This document shows, piece after piece, positions 23,756-36,096 of a stretch of DNA of 64,000 nt. The stretch covers positions 5,057,838 to 5,121,837 of the forward strand of contig CM034401.1 in the NCBI GenBank assembly GCA_019925095.2, read 5' to 3'. The stretch is from Dendrolimus kikuchii. Its lineage: Eukaryota > Arthropoda > Insecta > Lepidoptera > Lasiocampidae. The notes below the pieces were generated by a model. That model worked only from the letters and a program-made list of their open reading frames with translations, did no database searches and was not told the origin of the DNA. Both the position numbers and the translations under genes were made by a program. Every line of letters starts with the position of its first letter. The first letter of the stretch is position 1.

Positions 23756-23975
23756 ATAGTAGAGCGGTTGTATTGTAGGCTACAACTGCCACCATTCATC
23801 GGAGTTCTTAGGTAAACTCGAAATCGAATTTCTCATAAAAACACATAATTACTACTGAAAAACTATGAATATCCTACAACTATTGTTAATTTTAGAGTAA
23901 TTTGACACATTTTTAATAAATTAAATTGCACAGCCCAACGTCCCCTTTCAGTTCCCGCCAAAAAAACTCTCTCGA
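23756..23975 (-). repeat. Repeat A, inverted copy lacking the tail
   Basis: Shares GTAGGCTACAACTGCCACCA through CCCGCCAAAAAAACTCTC with the other copies. About 60 bases upstream is a piece resembling the foldback family end (GGCAGGCAAAGGAATC). Confidence 0.68.
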
Positions 23976-23989
23976 TTGTTTAAGTATCT

Positions 23990-25534
23990 CAAAAACGCAC
24001 ATCGCTATCATATACCTACCGATACAGAATACTAAAATAACTAAATAATAATAGAATTAATTACCAAACAAACAACAAGTAAATATTTTAAATGAATATT
24101 ATGCAGGAGAAAAAATTTACATCAAAATAAAATTATTATTGTTTACACGATATACACTGTTTTCTAACATTAATCAATAAGTTCCAACTATTTTTTGTGG
24201 GATTTTTATTTAAATGAAACCACGCACGTCTCACTCTCAAAATGTATATTTTACTCTCTTTTTTAAACTCATGTGGACTGTACTCGCACAACATTTCTAT
24301 TTCACCACAAATAACAAAACAATCAAAAACATATTAAACAATTATTATTATTAAAAATATATTAAATGGATGTATGTTGCATTCATTACTACTTATTCTT
24401 CTTTATACTTTCTTATTTAAATATATTATCCAAAATACTGGCCGCATTTCCGCGATGGATGGCAATGCTGATTCGCTGCCCTAGGTGCAAACCAGCCTTT
24501 TGGTCAAGCGAGACCTTAATTAGATGCGTTGAGAGGTCTAGATAGAGGTGATGAGCTCCAGGCCCCCACGGCCCCAGGGTCTCGACCCCGAAAGCCAAAT
24601 ATTATGTATTTTTTATATTACAATTTATTCTAAATATTTTTGAGTGGTTAAAAGATTAATATCTGACTCCTTAGAAGTAATTAAAATCAATTTTAATATC
24701 TTAGGTTTGAGACTTGTAACCTTCAAGTGGCAAGGCGAAAGGGTTATATTGCTAATTAAATTACTTCTGGTACTTAGGCACTTCAGCTGCCTTCCTGAGT
24801 TTAAAAGCGGTATCTCAAAATATTATTAGAATTTTCAGGTACATTGTGCTTCTGAAATGTTAATTATATATGGATGAAATAGCAGTTCTATATTATGAGA
24901 AAATTGAAATATTAAAAATACTTTAACTTTACGTAATCGTCTATCATCATTGTAATTATTTCGCGATTATTTAGTAATTATTAAATGATTATTTTTAAAG
25001 ACCAGTTAAAAAACGTTAAAAAATATTGTATCAAATCACCCGATCTACTTAAAATACACACTTGAGCTAAGAACCTACTCCTATTTTCGAAGTTGGTTAA
25101 AGAATCTGTTTCCTTCTGGTGGCTTCTTTCACCTTATTTTCACTTCCACGGAACACTTTTTTATGCGTGGATTGGAGGCACTTATCCAACTTCTTATATA
25201 GCTATATGCTATATGTATGAAGGTATCAAATGTTACATGAGAAGTTGAGAAAAATCACAAAGTCAAAGTAATTTATTTTGTGTATGCAGGTTTGAATGTG
25301 ATGTCCACAATTATAACATGTCCAACATCTGTTAACGGAATGCAGCAAAAATAAAGATGGAAAAGAACAACCGATGAGGGAGTTGGGACTAAATCGTTTA
25401 GGTGTAGATATTTTTATAGAAATTCTGGCACAGCCAACCTCAGAGATGGCTAATTTGTTAGCCAGCTCATTATTTAAAATTTAATATATAAGTTATCGTA
25501 TGGTTAGGAGATGATGGGGCTGACATGCCTATGC
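23990..25534. other. AT-rich noncoding, mostly unassigned
   Basis: Apart from the fragment at 24440-24600 nothing is repeated or coding. Confidence 0.32.
24440..24600. repeat. GC-richer fragment resembling a LINE piece
   Basis: CCCTAGGTGCAAACCAGCCTTTTGG resembles CCCGAGGTAAGCACCAGCCTTCTGA next to repeat V at 15.4 kb. No readable protein. Confidence 0.35.
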
Positions 25535-25819
25535 TTTTTTTCTTTTATTTTATTGCATGAGTTCAGCAGACAGGCAAACCGCCATTTGCAACATCAAAGG
25601 TGGTACAAATGCGCTGCTGCTCTCTTAAGGGAAACTGGAACCTGCTCTCTAATGCCGGACCACAAATCAAGGTTGTTATGGCTGCATACTCTAGACCAGG
25701 GATGGTCGCCATCTAGTCGGGCAAATACCCTACCACCTGGCTATGGGTTTTTTGTTGCCTCTTATGACAGGCCGCCCGGCCGCAGGAAATTGTATTCTTT
25801 CTCCGTTCCTGCACGGATA
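25535..25819 (-). repeat. SINE-1 with internal deletion
   Basis: Tail, middle and head are present, but about 40 bases near the tail (the block with CGGTTACCATCGCC) are missing. Confidence 0.82.
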
Positions 25820-26074
25820 AGATCTGTATGTGGCAAAAGTCTCAAATAATTAAAGAGAGAAAAATAATACAATTTAAGTATCACTGTATCATGATGCACT
25901 GCATCGTGTACTAATGTCTAAATAAAAATTAATATACAATTTAAAATAATAATAATTACAATAATTAGGATTTTTCATGTCACAAAATCAAACTCCTGTA
26001 TCAGTATTTGGCCCATTAAGATACTCATGTATTCTGTAATATACTTTCGTTATTATTAAATATAATATATATAA

Positions 26075-26372
26075 TAACAGCCCATAACTGTCCCACTGCT
26101 GAGCTCGGGCCTCCCACTATAGGGGGAACGGACAGTATACCCGCCACGCTTGTCCAAGGCGGCTTGGTAGGTTTGACACATCGGTTATCTCGATGCGCAG
26201 GTTGCATCACGATGTTTTCCTTCACCGTTATTAGCACGTGATACTTGTAACAATATGCACATTAGGTCAGAAAACTGCCCAAGTGGTGCATGCTTTCTGG
26301 CCAGGATCGAACCCACGCCCTTTGAGTTTAGGACGCGTACGCTAGCCATTACGCTACCGCGACTTTTTTATA
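26075..26372 (-). repeat. tRNA-derived SINE (SINE-2)
   Basis: Read on minus it begins GTCGCGGTAGCGTAATGGCTA (A-box-like) and has GGTTCGATCC (26304-26313), a perfect B box, so an internal pol III promoter. It then runs through a tRNA-unrelated body with CGGTGAAGGAAAACATCGTG to CTCAGCAGTGGGACAGTTAT. It is not a functional tRNA gene, because the acceptor stem does not close. Confidence 0.82.
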
Positions 26373-26697
26373 TTATTAATTATCGTAATTTAATTCTATT
26401 AAAATTCGCACAAATTCTAATAAATGTTTTGTTTTGAAAAATCTTGTTTGGTCGGGCACTTAATAGCCAAAGGGGAGGAAAGGCCCGCTTGGAGGCAACT
26501 TTTAAATTGCGTTTCCTACCCCTCTGACTTATTTACTCTTTACAAGAATAAACAAATATAATTCCACTTTTCAGGTCAACAGATAATGGTCTTTGATAAC
26601 TGTGTAAGAAAGCTTTCCGCTGTTTTGTTTCTTTTCTTTTGAGAATTTAAGAAGTTTTCCACAAAAATTATAACTTTTGAGATTAACTAAAGGAGTA

Positions 26698-27022
26698 TTA
26701 TCCGTGCAGGAACGGAGAAAGAATACAATTTCCTGCGGCCTGGCGGCCTGTCGTAAGAGGCGACTAAACAACCCACAGCCAGGTGGTAGGGTATTTGCTC
26801 GACTGGATGGCGACCACCCCTGGTCTAGAGCATGCCGCCATAACAACCTAGTGTTGTGTTCCGGCATTAGTGACCAGGTTCCAGTCTCCTTTAAGAGAGC
26901 AGCAGCGCATTTGTAGCACCTTTGGTGTTGTAAATGTCCATAGGCGCTGGTAACCGCTTTCCATCAAGTGGGCCGTCTGCCTGTCTGCTGAACTCCTGCA
27001 ATAAAAATAAAAAAAATAAAAA
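26698..27022 (+). repeat. SINE-1, full length
   Basis: Complete copy from TCCGTGCAGG to an A-rich tail with AATAAA-like blocks. TTCAGGTCAAC at 26572 and GTTGACCTGAA at 27048 flank it as inverted motifs, so it may lie within a small TIR element. Confidence 0.87.
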
Positions 27023-27065
27023 ATGAGTTTTGATAATATTATTTTGGGTTGACCTGAAGTTTGGT

Positions 27066-27260
27066 GAATTTTATTTACTAGTTGTGCCCGTCACTTCGTT
27101 CACATGCGACTTAATGTAGAAATAATTGATTTATTGACTTCTCGGATGATCAGAGATCTAGTTTCTATCTCGGCCAATGGATTAGTATGACGATCCAGCG
27201 AGGTACGTAGGTAGCCAGGCTTTCGGGCACTTTACTCATTGACTTAAATGAGCTAGACTC
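27066..27260 (-). repeat. Helitron-like fragment
   Basis: ACTAGTTGTGCCCGTCACTTCG at the left is the complement of a GACGGGCAC...ACTAGT end typical of lepidopteran non-autonomous Helitrons. Confidence 0.45.
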
Positions 27261-27373
27261 ACTATACTGCTTATAGATTTAAACAATTATAGGTAAAATA
27301 TATATAATATTAATATTATAACTCAGATAAAATTCTAAAAATGCCGTGTCTGTACATTGAAGCTATTTAAAAA

Positions 27374-27570
27374 AACGGACAAGTGGAAAAACGAATGGCA
27401 ACGGACAAGTGGCAAAACGAATCGCAAAAAATTTTAACTTCAAGTTTTACGGGCAGATTCTTAATGTACTTGTCCAATTTGAAAACCTGCCCGTAATACT
27501 TTAAGTTAAAATTTTGTTACGATTCATTTTGCCACTTGTCCGTTGCCATTCGTTTTTCCACTTGTCCGTT
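27374..27570. mobile_element. Foldback MITE with 84-bp arms
   Basis: Arms 27374-27456 and 27487-27570 are nearly perfect inverted copies. Each arm holds two direct repeats of CGGACAAGTGG(A/C)AAAACGAA. The loop is 30 bases. Confidence 0.87.
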
Positions 27571-27929
27571 GAAGTTTCACTTCTACTACTACTTGGGACA
27601 CCCAACACATTTTGATTTTTCGCAGGTTTACTGCTAATTATGATTTGGTTAAGTTAGGTACATTTTAATGAATGCATTTTTTATTTAAACATATTTTATT
27701 TTATCAAACAAAAAAACTGAATTCGATCCGGAACCAAAAAACGCATCCCCCATAGTCTACTCCAAAATTATGCCGCCTCTCCACGCGGCTATAACGCTTT
27801 TTCGTGACAGAAAAATCCTAAAACCCCCCATCTATATAGAAGTTTCACTTCAAAAAAACAAATTGAATATACTATATAAGCCACAGTTTAATTAGATTGT
27901 TGAACAATAACATAAACGACGGAGAACAG

Positions 27930-28115
27930 GAGGCAATTTTTTTTATTTCTTGTTTGTCTGTTTGTTCGGGATTCACGTAATAACTACTGGGCCGATTTTA
28001 ATACATTTTTGCTTATCGACATTAAATTCTTAGACTTAGACTAGACTACTTTTTATCCCGGGAATACATCGGGAATTTCAAATCAATCGTGGACGAAGTC
28101 GCGGACATATATATA
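27930..28115. repeat. Repeat F-related fragment, inverted
   Basis: TTCGGGATTCACGTAATAAC through GACGAAGTCGCGGACATATA resembles the ends of repeat F on the opposite strand. Confidence 0.5.
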
Positions 28116-28189
28116 TATAATAACTTTTCTGAAAAAAAAACAGCATACTATGTTAGACTAAGTAATTACTAAAGTAATATAAAACTTAG

Positions 28190-28650
28190 CCCGCTCAAAC
28201 ACAAAGGTCGTCAAGAATGTCAATAACTAGATGTTTCAAAGCCTATTTGAAACAGGTTAGCAGACAATCAAAAATAATAATTTATGATCACATAACAAAG
28301 AAATAGCAACTTTTGCCTAACATTTAGCATTTATTTTAAAATCATATAGACAGACTCTTCACAAACGCATTAATGAAACAGAATATCCAACCCGCTGTTT
28401 TCCAAGAAAAATTAGCAAACTTCAGCAATCCAATTTAATTAACTAACGTTACACGAAATGACGTTTCATGTTATGAAGTATATTAATCTAAAGATACTTT
28501 CCGTTGGTTGCTTTTAGTGCGATGAAAGTTACGCGAAGTCCCTTGTGCCGTATAAATAAGTCCATTAACCAAATGGACGAAATGTAATGGGTACTCGTTT
28601 TTAATTTCGATGACATGTAATATGTTCATATTAATTACTTTACTCAAATT
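28190..28650. other. Repeat-free noncoding island 3
   Basis: No second copy in the window. GTATAAATAAG at about 28550 is TATA-like. Nothing recognisable otherwise. Confidence 0.28.
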
Positions 28651-29144
28651 ATATTAATAAGCAGGCTGTTCCACGCGGACCTGTTTGAGTTTTGTAGTCA
28701 TTTAGCATAAAATTTTCTAATTTTTTTATGTATATGAATTAATAGTAATAAAATATTATTTAAAGATAACACAGTCCAAATACATACATGAAGATATACA
28801 ATAATACATACAATTTAAAATGTACTTGTATTAGTAGTATGATATATGCATATTTGTGTGATTAATTTTCGAATTTCTAGGGAGGATGCTTGGTGATCAG
28901 TCAAATAGGTTTTTAGACACTAGGCTCTGTTTTAATCAATTTTACATTTCTTGGTAAGCTTTTTGAAACTTGTCAAATTATTATTATCTATGTTAATTAC
29001 TAATAGCCAACATTAATGATTCTTAAAATTCCATCTTGATTTACTCAATATTTTTATATTTTAATTTAGTTTTATGTACATCTCATGCTGATATTAGACG
29101 GATAAACCGAATTGAATCAAGGCGGTTGAAAGGCACGGAACTGC

Positions 29145-29530
29145 AAGGACACGAGGGGCAATACCAACGTGTTGCTAGCGTTTAGGGCTCAATAAAGGGG
29201 ATGGAATAAAAGGGGTGGAACAGGGAGGATGGCAATTTTTTTCTGTTTTCTGTATTGTCAGATTTTGGTACGTACATGGGCTGCACAGACCTTGCTTTTC
29301 TGTAGTAATAAATTATTCCATGTACGTGACTTAACAAGTGTCGCTTTATCGTTTCATCGACTTTCAAATTACAACAATTCTAAAGAAGTTTTACTTCAAT
29401 GTGGTGGGAAATCGACCATCGTAACTCTCACTCATCGTACAAAACAAAGTGAGCTCAAAGCTATCCGTTTCACGCCGATATACCGTGAGAGCATGTAATC
29501 ACACCGGTCGAGCCGGCCCTAACAGCTGTA
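29145..29530 (+). repeat. Purine-rich repeat with downstream conserved block, copy 1
   Basis: GGGGATGGAATAAAAGGGG-like block, then CACTCATCGTAC, AAAGCTATCCGTTTCACGCC and GATATACCGTGAGAGC. Recurs at 36097-36310; a related G-rich block is at 61091-61160. Confidence 0.55.
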
Positions 29531-29699
29531 ACCAAAATAGATATACCAGCATGGCTCTATCACTTCGAAAAGTTCTAATTTCGATGACGTGACATTTATA
29601 AGATCCCAGAAAATGCGACGAAGCATGATGATGGGAGGGGTTCAACAAAGCAAAATTTATCGTGACGTAACTTAAAGACAGCCTCTATCAGATTCACAT

Positions 29700-30130
29700 T
29701 TTTATAGAATAACTATGATATGCGCGCGACTATGTCCACGCTTTACTTGAAATTCCCCTGGACACAAAGTACCGCAGCGTTTAAAAAAGAACGTAAGTTT
29801 TAGTGAAAACTATGTCGAAATAAGCTAATTTTTATGCACCCGAACAACTACAAACCGCTCCCGAGAATATGCCGCGGGATTACAGGGATAAAAAAATCAC
29901 ACATTTTATTACATAAAGTTTGCTATCGACGATCACTGAAAAAATATCATTGGATTTTTTTTTATTCTGGCCATTTCAAATCATTCCCAGAAAAAATCCC
30001 GCGGGATTCACAGCATAAAACTCTTTACTTTAAGTCTAAGAATTTGCTGTCGAACAGCGAAAACAGAATAAACCGACAAGCAAACAAAAAATCTAAAAAA
30101 AATGCATCGTGTTCTCCGTCGTTTATATAG
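29700..30130. repeat. Dispersed repeat F, copy 2
   Basis: Collinear with 3870-4310 over ~400 bases, moderately diverged. The 98-aa frame in it is chance. Confidence 0.6.
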
Positions 30131-30651
30131 TCTATTCCAATTGGTTTTTTTTAATAGCTTCAATTTACAGACAAGATATATTTAGAATTTTAGAATATTA
30201 TAGATTTTATTATTTTTGGTGTACGATTAAATGTTATCTAACTTTTCTCATGACTACAAATTCCTAATATTCTCCATCCATACAAAGGCTAAAATACAAT
30301 TTTAAAATGTTCAGTCATGTTTGTATGACTTCACCACGGACTCGTGTAATTACAATGCTACATTTGGAATAACGAACGTGACAAGAATATTATTAACACC
30401 ACGCCTGTATTCCCAAAAGCGGAGGCACTGGAAAAACTAAGGTGTTTTTAGAATTACACTTCTTATGTTGTGAGGCATTGGGTTTATTTGCAAATTAAAA
30501 ATGTTTGTATATTTTATAGAAGAAGAATTCGTCTTGCATGGTTTATGGAGGTACTATAATTTTATGTGAGTTGTATTTCTATGCTTTGTTTATAACTCTA
30601 TAGAATCTAGGTCTATACTTTTGTTAATTTAATAGAAAACAATTTTGTTTA

Positions 30652-30859
30652 TTAATACACACACCGGCACAAATAGCGGAACAGAAAAAGACTTCGATTT
30701 GCTCGATAAAATGTTAGCAGGAAACAAGAACAATACAATGAAAAAAAAATCCTGTCAGCTTTTTCTTTTTTCAAGTGAGAGAACTAAATATGAAAAACAT
30801 ATTTAACCAGCTAGTATTTTGAAAAAAGGTTACAGTATTTTTGTCGGTGTGTGTATTAA
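30652..30859. mobile_element. ~200-bp MITE, mariner-like ends
   Basis: TAATACACACACCGGCAC and GTCGGTGTGTGTATTA are inverted repeats. Reading CACACACCGGC as the end leaves a TA duplication on both sides, as with Tc1/mariner. Confidence 0.65.
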
Positions 30860-30944
30860 TTACACGCTATTTTTGTTTTGGTTGTTATATAAAGTATACA
30901 TAGTAATAGTACACATAATAATAATCAAAATATATAAAATACCG

Positions 30945-31545
30945 CAGGGGGGCTTTGTGGCGAAGCCTTAGGTGAGTAGCGACACCTCGTACCTGACTCC
31001 GGGCGCCAAGGCAAGGCCGGCACGAAGTGGAGATCGCTAGAACTAAGACTCAAGCTCCAGGGGTGGAAGTTATAAATGGCATCACGTCAGTAGTAGCTTC
31101 GGTGAACCTGCAGCCCACCTCTCTATACCCCGTAGCCACTCACACCCATGTTGCTCTTGTCTTATATGGCATTTTTTGGGGCCCATGCAGGGAGTGGCGT
31201 GTCACCATCTGCCCATTTTTCCATGTTTCCTGAACATTGCGACGAGCAGACGCCATAGTCCCCATATTCCCAGACCCCTAGTACCATAAGCAGTTCATCA
31301 CAATAGCCCGGTACTTTTTGTCCTCATTTCCCACAATAGTCCTGCACTGGCCGGGGATTTACCTTGGGTGCATTACTATATAGTGTAGACAGGGTCAGTG
31401 TCACGCCACATTTATATTAAATTTGTCAAGGGGCCTCTACGTGTTGGCCTTCCCATGGCCCCACGAAAGCCCTCCAAAAGTCTGGGCCATTTTTATGGGC
31501 CCTGGTCTTGAAATACATACAATATAAAAATATATATATTGTTTT
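30945..31545. other. GC-richer unclassified insert
   Basis: About 600 bases (GCAGGGGGGCTTTGTGGCGA ... GGGCCCTGGTCTTGAAATAC) ending in AT-rich tail-like sequence; composition suggests a retroposon 3' UTR. No recognisable protein in any frame. Confidence 0.4.
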
Positions 31546-31614
31546 AGGGTGTCAGTAACAATTTTTACTTATAAACTATGTTAGTATTTCATCATTTATT
31601 AGAGATCCAATGAA

Positions 31615-31666
31615 CATCTATGAAACTTAGAAATACAAAAAAATGTATTTCTAGGTTTTATAGATG
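31615..31666. repeat. Short hairpin, 22-bp arms
   Basis: CATCTATGAAACTTAGAAAT pairs with ATTTCTAGGTTTTATAGATG (two mismatches) around an A-rich 8-base loop. Confidence 0.75.
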
Positions 31667-32188
31667 ATCGTCTTCCAATGCGTGCGATTCAACACGCACT
31701 TCGCTGATGTTTATATATTACCTTTGATAGGTACTAGTATATAGGTTATTTTACCGTTCTTTCTGTTAAAAAAACAAGTATATTTTAGGTCGTAATTCTC
31801 TAAGGATTAATTATATTATAATTAACGTATAGAACACTGGCTAATGTACATTTAATGTCACACGTCCCCTACACGTGGATGTCATAGCTATAACAACATA
31901 GCTGAGTATATTAATAAAGATATTGTTATCGTTGGCTCAGTTCAGTCGTGAATAACGAATGGGGAGTAAGCAAAACTTTTAGACGTCGTCATCCTGTTTA
32001 CGCCAAAAACCTTAGGTGAGCAATATTTTGAGTATTTTATAAGCAAAAGAGATTTATTATAATATCAAATAGGTGCTACACGATGAAATTCAATGGAACG
32101 GACCATTTTAATCCTAACTATTATGATCAATCTTATTAAAATATTATTAATGAGCAATACAAAGGATATAAAGACATTTAATAAACTC

Positions 32189-32485
32189 CATCCGTGCAGG
32201 AAGGGAGAAAGAATACAATTTCCTGCGGCCGGGCGGCCTGTCGTAAGAGGCGACTTAACTGACTGGATGACTGGATGGCTACCACCCCTGGTCTAAAGTA
32301 TGTCGCCATAACAAGCTTGAGTTATGTTCCGGCATTAATGACCAGGTTCCAGTTTCCCTTAAGAGAGCAGCAGCGCATTTGTAGCACCTTTGGTGTTGCA
32401 AATGTCCATAGGCGATGGTAACCGCTTTCCATCAAGTGGGCCGTCTGCCTGTCTGCTGAACTCCTGCAATAAAAAAATAAAAAAG
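32189..32485 (+). repeat. SINE-1 with internal deletion
   Basis: Head and tail are complete. About 30 bases after GGCGACTTAAC are missing, and GACTGGAT is duplicated at the deletion. Confidence 0.83.
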
Positions 32486-32854
32486 CTTAATATTACACGA
32501 TTAGACGACAGACATGAGAGGACAAAAAAAGAAAAATAAATAGTGGTGTCAATTTTTTTTTTAATTAATTTGACATCTGAGATGCAAGTGCCGAAGTTTG
32601 AAAAAATTAAAGAAAGAAAAATATTAAAAACATATAAAAAGAGAAAATATAACAACAAAGAGACCCAACAAAAAATGATAAACAATACGGGACAAATCTT
32701 GTTCGTCCAGTAAAAGGGGAATTAAAAAAAAGTGACACGACCTCGTTTTAACAATTTTCACACCTTAACTACGCAACAGATTCAAGAAATTTTGCATATA
32801 CGTTGTCAGAGTTATAAGGGTTGTTCCCGTGGGATAGACGAATATAGCTGAAAC

Positions 32855-33187
32855 GCTTTTTTTTCTATTGTACAAATTCAACAGACAAGCAGCCGCGGCC
32901 CACCTGATGGGAAGCGGTTACTGTTGGAAAATCTTTTAATAAAAGATGTGCTCTCAGTTCGACGTTTTTATTGAAGTACTTTTGAATCAAAAAATGTATT
33001 CCACAAATTATTATGTTTTGTCTATGACATTAATGAGGTTTTACAACAGTTACCATCGCCTATGGACATTTGTAACGCCAATGCTATAATGCTACCAATG
33101 TGCTGCTGCTCTCTAAAGGGTGACTGGGACCTGGCCACTAATGCCGGAGCACAAGTCAAGGTTGTTATGGTGGCATACTCTTTACCC
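32855..33187 (-). repeat. SINE-1, head-truncated and interrupted by an LTR
   Basis: SINE sequence at 32855-32921 and 33049-33187 with a 127-bp TG...CA element between. The head third is absent. The SINE is therefore older than the interrupting element. Confidence 0.8.
32922..33048. repeat. Candidate copia-like solo LTR splitting a SINE
   Basis: A 127-bp insert in the SINE copy at 32855-33187. It is flanked by the exact 5-bp duplication GTTAC (32917-32921 and 33049-33053). It begins TGTTGGAAAATC and ends GGTTTTACAACA, so the ends are TGTTG...CAACA and nearly inverted over 13 bases. Copia-type LTRs have such ends (TGTTGGAATA...TACAACA) and make 5-bp duplications. Removing the insert restores a continuous SINE. 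A small TIR element remains possible; strand is undetermined. Confidence 0.68.
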
Positions 33188-33711
33188 ATCAAGTAGAGTT
33201 TAGAAGTCGTTCAAAGTAACGCATATAAATATAACGTTAATTAGAGTTCATCAGTGAAATTCCAAGACCGTAACTATTTGAAGTGTAAAATTACCGTGAA
33301 CATTTCAAGACATCCCTTTGCAAATAAATTTCCGTAGACAGCTCTTGACAGAGTTTCTCAAGTTTTCATATTTACCTTTGCTACTTATTGTTATGTTTGC
33401 CTGTTACTTGTATAGTGGACTAGACGTCTCTTTCCTTCCCATAGAATATCACGTATCTTGTTCTTTCACTCTTCGAAAGTAAATCTTCAATTTCTAAGCC
33501 AGTTTGCTTACATAGGGAAATTGTGGCACTACAGAAAAATTACTAACATTGGAAATGTTCTGATACTACTTTTAGGGACATATCCCTAATATGAAACCAT
33601 CTCCATTTTTAGATAACAATTGAAACGAATTTAATATTTATTAATTCCTAGTATATCTGAATATAAAAAGTATATAGATAAGCATTGTATACTCATAAAT
33701 TAAACATGTTA

Positions 33712-33790
33712 TATTTGTGTTATGGGTAATTACAACTGACAATTCTGGGACCAATCCTAGACACCCAGACTAGAGTAGTTAACGTCCATG
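33712..33790 (-). repeat. Fragment of the repeat that abuts the 3' LTR
   Basis: TTGTGTTATGGGTAATTAC ... CCTAGACACCCAGAC is the inverted counterpart of 42505-42560. Confidence 0.58.
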
Positions 33791-34352
33791 TATAAAAATT
33801 ACTCTATTGGAAATCTTTTTTTGACTTTAAAAGGTAATATCTCCCCATATATAAATAAAAAGGGTCTTAATTCCGCTATTTCAATATCTTGACGATGCGA
33901 AGATATTCAAAGTGGGTAAGATTCTATTGCGATAGTGTTAAAACATCGTATTCTACTAAATCCACATTATGTTCTCGATATTCTCACCGTAGAATAATAG
34001 TTAAAAAAAAATGGTGTTACCATTAGCAGAAATGGTATTATCCAAAATTAATATTGAAAATCTACCAAAAATTAAAACATTTATTTCGCAAATTTTCACT
34101 TACAATTATTATAAACATACAGTGGCGTGCCACGGACACGCCGCGCTATTGTACTTAACAGAATACCGAAATTAAGCAAACCTGCGATTGAGACAATAGT
34201 GTCCAGTGATCTTGAAAAGATATTAATAGCAGAATTGGTCTCAGGTTATAGAAAAAAACTGAAAAAATCATGCTTCAATTACACGTCTAACTCTCATCCT
34301 TAATTTTTATTCTATTACAATACTTTTTAATGGTGGTATATGTTTACAATAA

Positions 34353-34863
34353 AGGGCCATTAACATGGATAGAGTTTATCGCACGTTTTGGGATGAGAAA
34401 TCGTATACTATTTTCGTAGGCGATACTCTTTAAACAATAATCTCACTGCCATGCTTACATTAAACCAAAAAGCAAAAACTCGCCTACGAGTATGTCATAC
34501 GATAATCGTAAGGTAATTGTTACCAAGAGATTTGTTTACACTATGACACAAATCGCATTGACATTATTGCCTACGATTTGTCGACTTGTCTAAATAAGAA
34601 CTCGTATGACATTTTTTCAAGTTTATGCGAGTATCGTACAAATCAATTTGGACCGATTTTAATGCGAGACTTGCCTTTCAAGCTCAGTGGTGAGCACGGT
34701 ATTTTATATTTTGTTTACACAGAGACGTCAATATTCAATGACCAGGCGATTATCGCCCGGCCACGTACGATATCGTATGTTTTGTTTACATGATTATATT
34801 CTTATTCTTGCTTTCGACAATCGTATCTTCAATGCAAGAAACTCTCTCCATGTAAATCGTCCT
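34353..34863. mobile_element. 511-bp PIF/Harbinger-like MITE with TAA duplication
   Basis: Ends AGGGCCATTAACATGGATAG and CTCTCCATGTAAATCGTCCT are inverted over ~27 bases with four or five mismatches. TAA flanks both sides (34350-34352, 34864-34866). The interior repeats TTTGTTTACA three times and many CGTATCG/CGATACG-like words. No transposase. Confidence 0.75.
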
Positions 34864-35134
34864 TAAAGATAATCAATTGTCATCAATATAAAATACGTAA
34901 TTTTTGATGGACATAAGACATACGATTTTATAATGGTTAGATTTTTCCAAAAATGGTTACAGAATCCATATATTAATACATATTTCGTATACTTAGAAAA
35001 TTTTATTTGTATGTAAGTAGTTAGTAGACTTTAATAAACTACCATAATAAAATTCAAAATTATTTTTTTTATTTTTTATAAAAAAAAGCAATATTAACCT
35101 TACCCAATTGCAATTATTAAACACCTGTTATCTG

Positions 35135-35550
35135 TATTGTATTCTGACCTACATATAATCCCTTTAGATTAGACTATGAATAAAATATTAAACTTTAAGT
35201 CACTATCTTCTATGGGTAATAAGGTATTGCTTTATTACGTAGCCACGTCACTTCGTTATCAGACAGCCATTATCCACCGTTGGACGTGGGCCTCCCCAAG
35301 TGTACGCCACGTATCCGGTACTTCGCTATTCTCATCCAGCCTTGTCTTTCGTTTACCTTCTTTCACTAATTATAATTTCTTATTTGTATATTATCTACTT
35401 TATCTATTACTTTACTTTAAATTCTCTTGTTACATGTCAATAAATTTATTTTCTTGTAATTCAGCGACATTATCCACAAAGTATGCTACCACATATCCCG
35501 GTTCTCAGCTGTCCTCATCCAGCCTCTACCTTCCACCAACCTTATCTCAC
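35135..35550. repeat. Degraded LINE-like sequence
   Basis: Repeat V-like block at 35135-35220. Then two related blocks (CCGTTGGACGTGGGCCTCCC and CTCAGCTGTCCTCATCCAGCC) as in decayed LINE 3' ends. The 125-aa frame is not a host gene. Confidence 0.4.
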
Positions 35551-35636
35551 TAAGGGTCTATTCGACCAACCAAGAGCAAATTATAATCTAAGAATAAATT
35601 GTGATTAACTCTAGATTAAACTAGTTTTACATTTTA

Positions 35637-35779
35637 GTGACCAGGTTCCAGTCTCCCTTAAGAGAGCAGCAGCGTATTTGTAGCAACTTTGATGTTGCAA
35701 ATGTCCATAGGCGATAGTAACCGCTTTCCATCAAGTGGTCCGTCTGCCTGTCTGCTGATCAACTGCAATAAAAAAAATA
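35637..35779 (+). repeat. SINE-1, 5'-truncated
   Basis: Only the last ~140 bases remain, ending in an A-run. It lies inside the TIR element 35554-36792 and so is younger than it. Confidence 0.75.
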
Positions 35780-35999
35780 TATATTACCAACTACTAAACT
35801 AAGAATACGATAGATATCCGAGAGTAAATCATTATACCACGAAATGTTACAGAGTAATGAATATACTCGCAAGAGTAAATTATATTTTATTGGTAATGTT
35901 TTGTTATAAGGCACAGAACCGGTTTTACATCTATAAGCACGAGTCACGGTGTACGTAATTAGTTTCGTCCGAATTTGCGTTATTTTATATTTTAGGCTT

Positions 36000-36088
36000 T
36001 TTTATTGGGTAGACAGCTCACGTACTGGAAAGTAATTACCGTCGCCTATAGACGTCTGCAACATCAGAGGCGAAGCCAATGCGTGGCC
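36000..36088 (-). repeat. SINE-1 fragment
   Basis: Tail-proximal ~90 bases only (CGTCGCCTATAGACGTCTGC region), diverged. Confidence 0.6.
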
Positions 36089-36096
36089 ATGGATTG

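Noticed and set aside
26290..26372. tRNA gene on minus
   Set aside because: A and B boxes are present but no closing acceptor stem, and the unit continues as a SINE with other copies.
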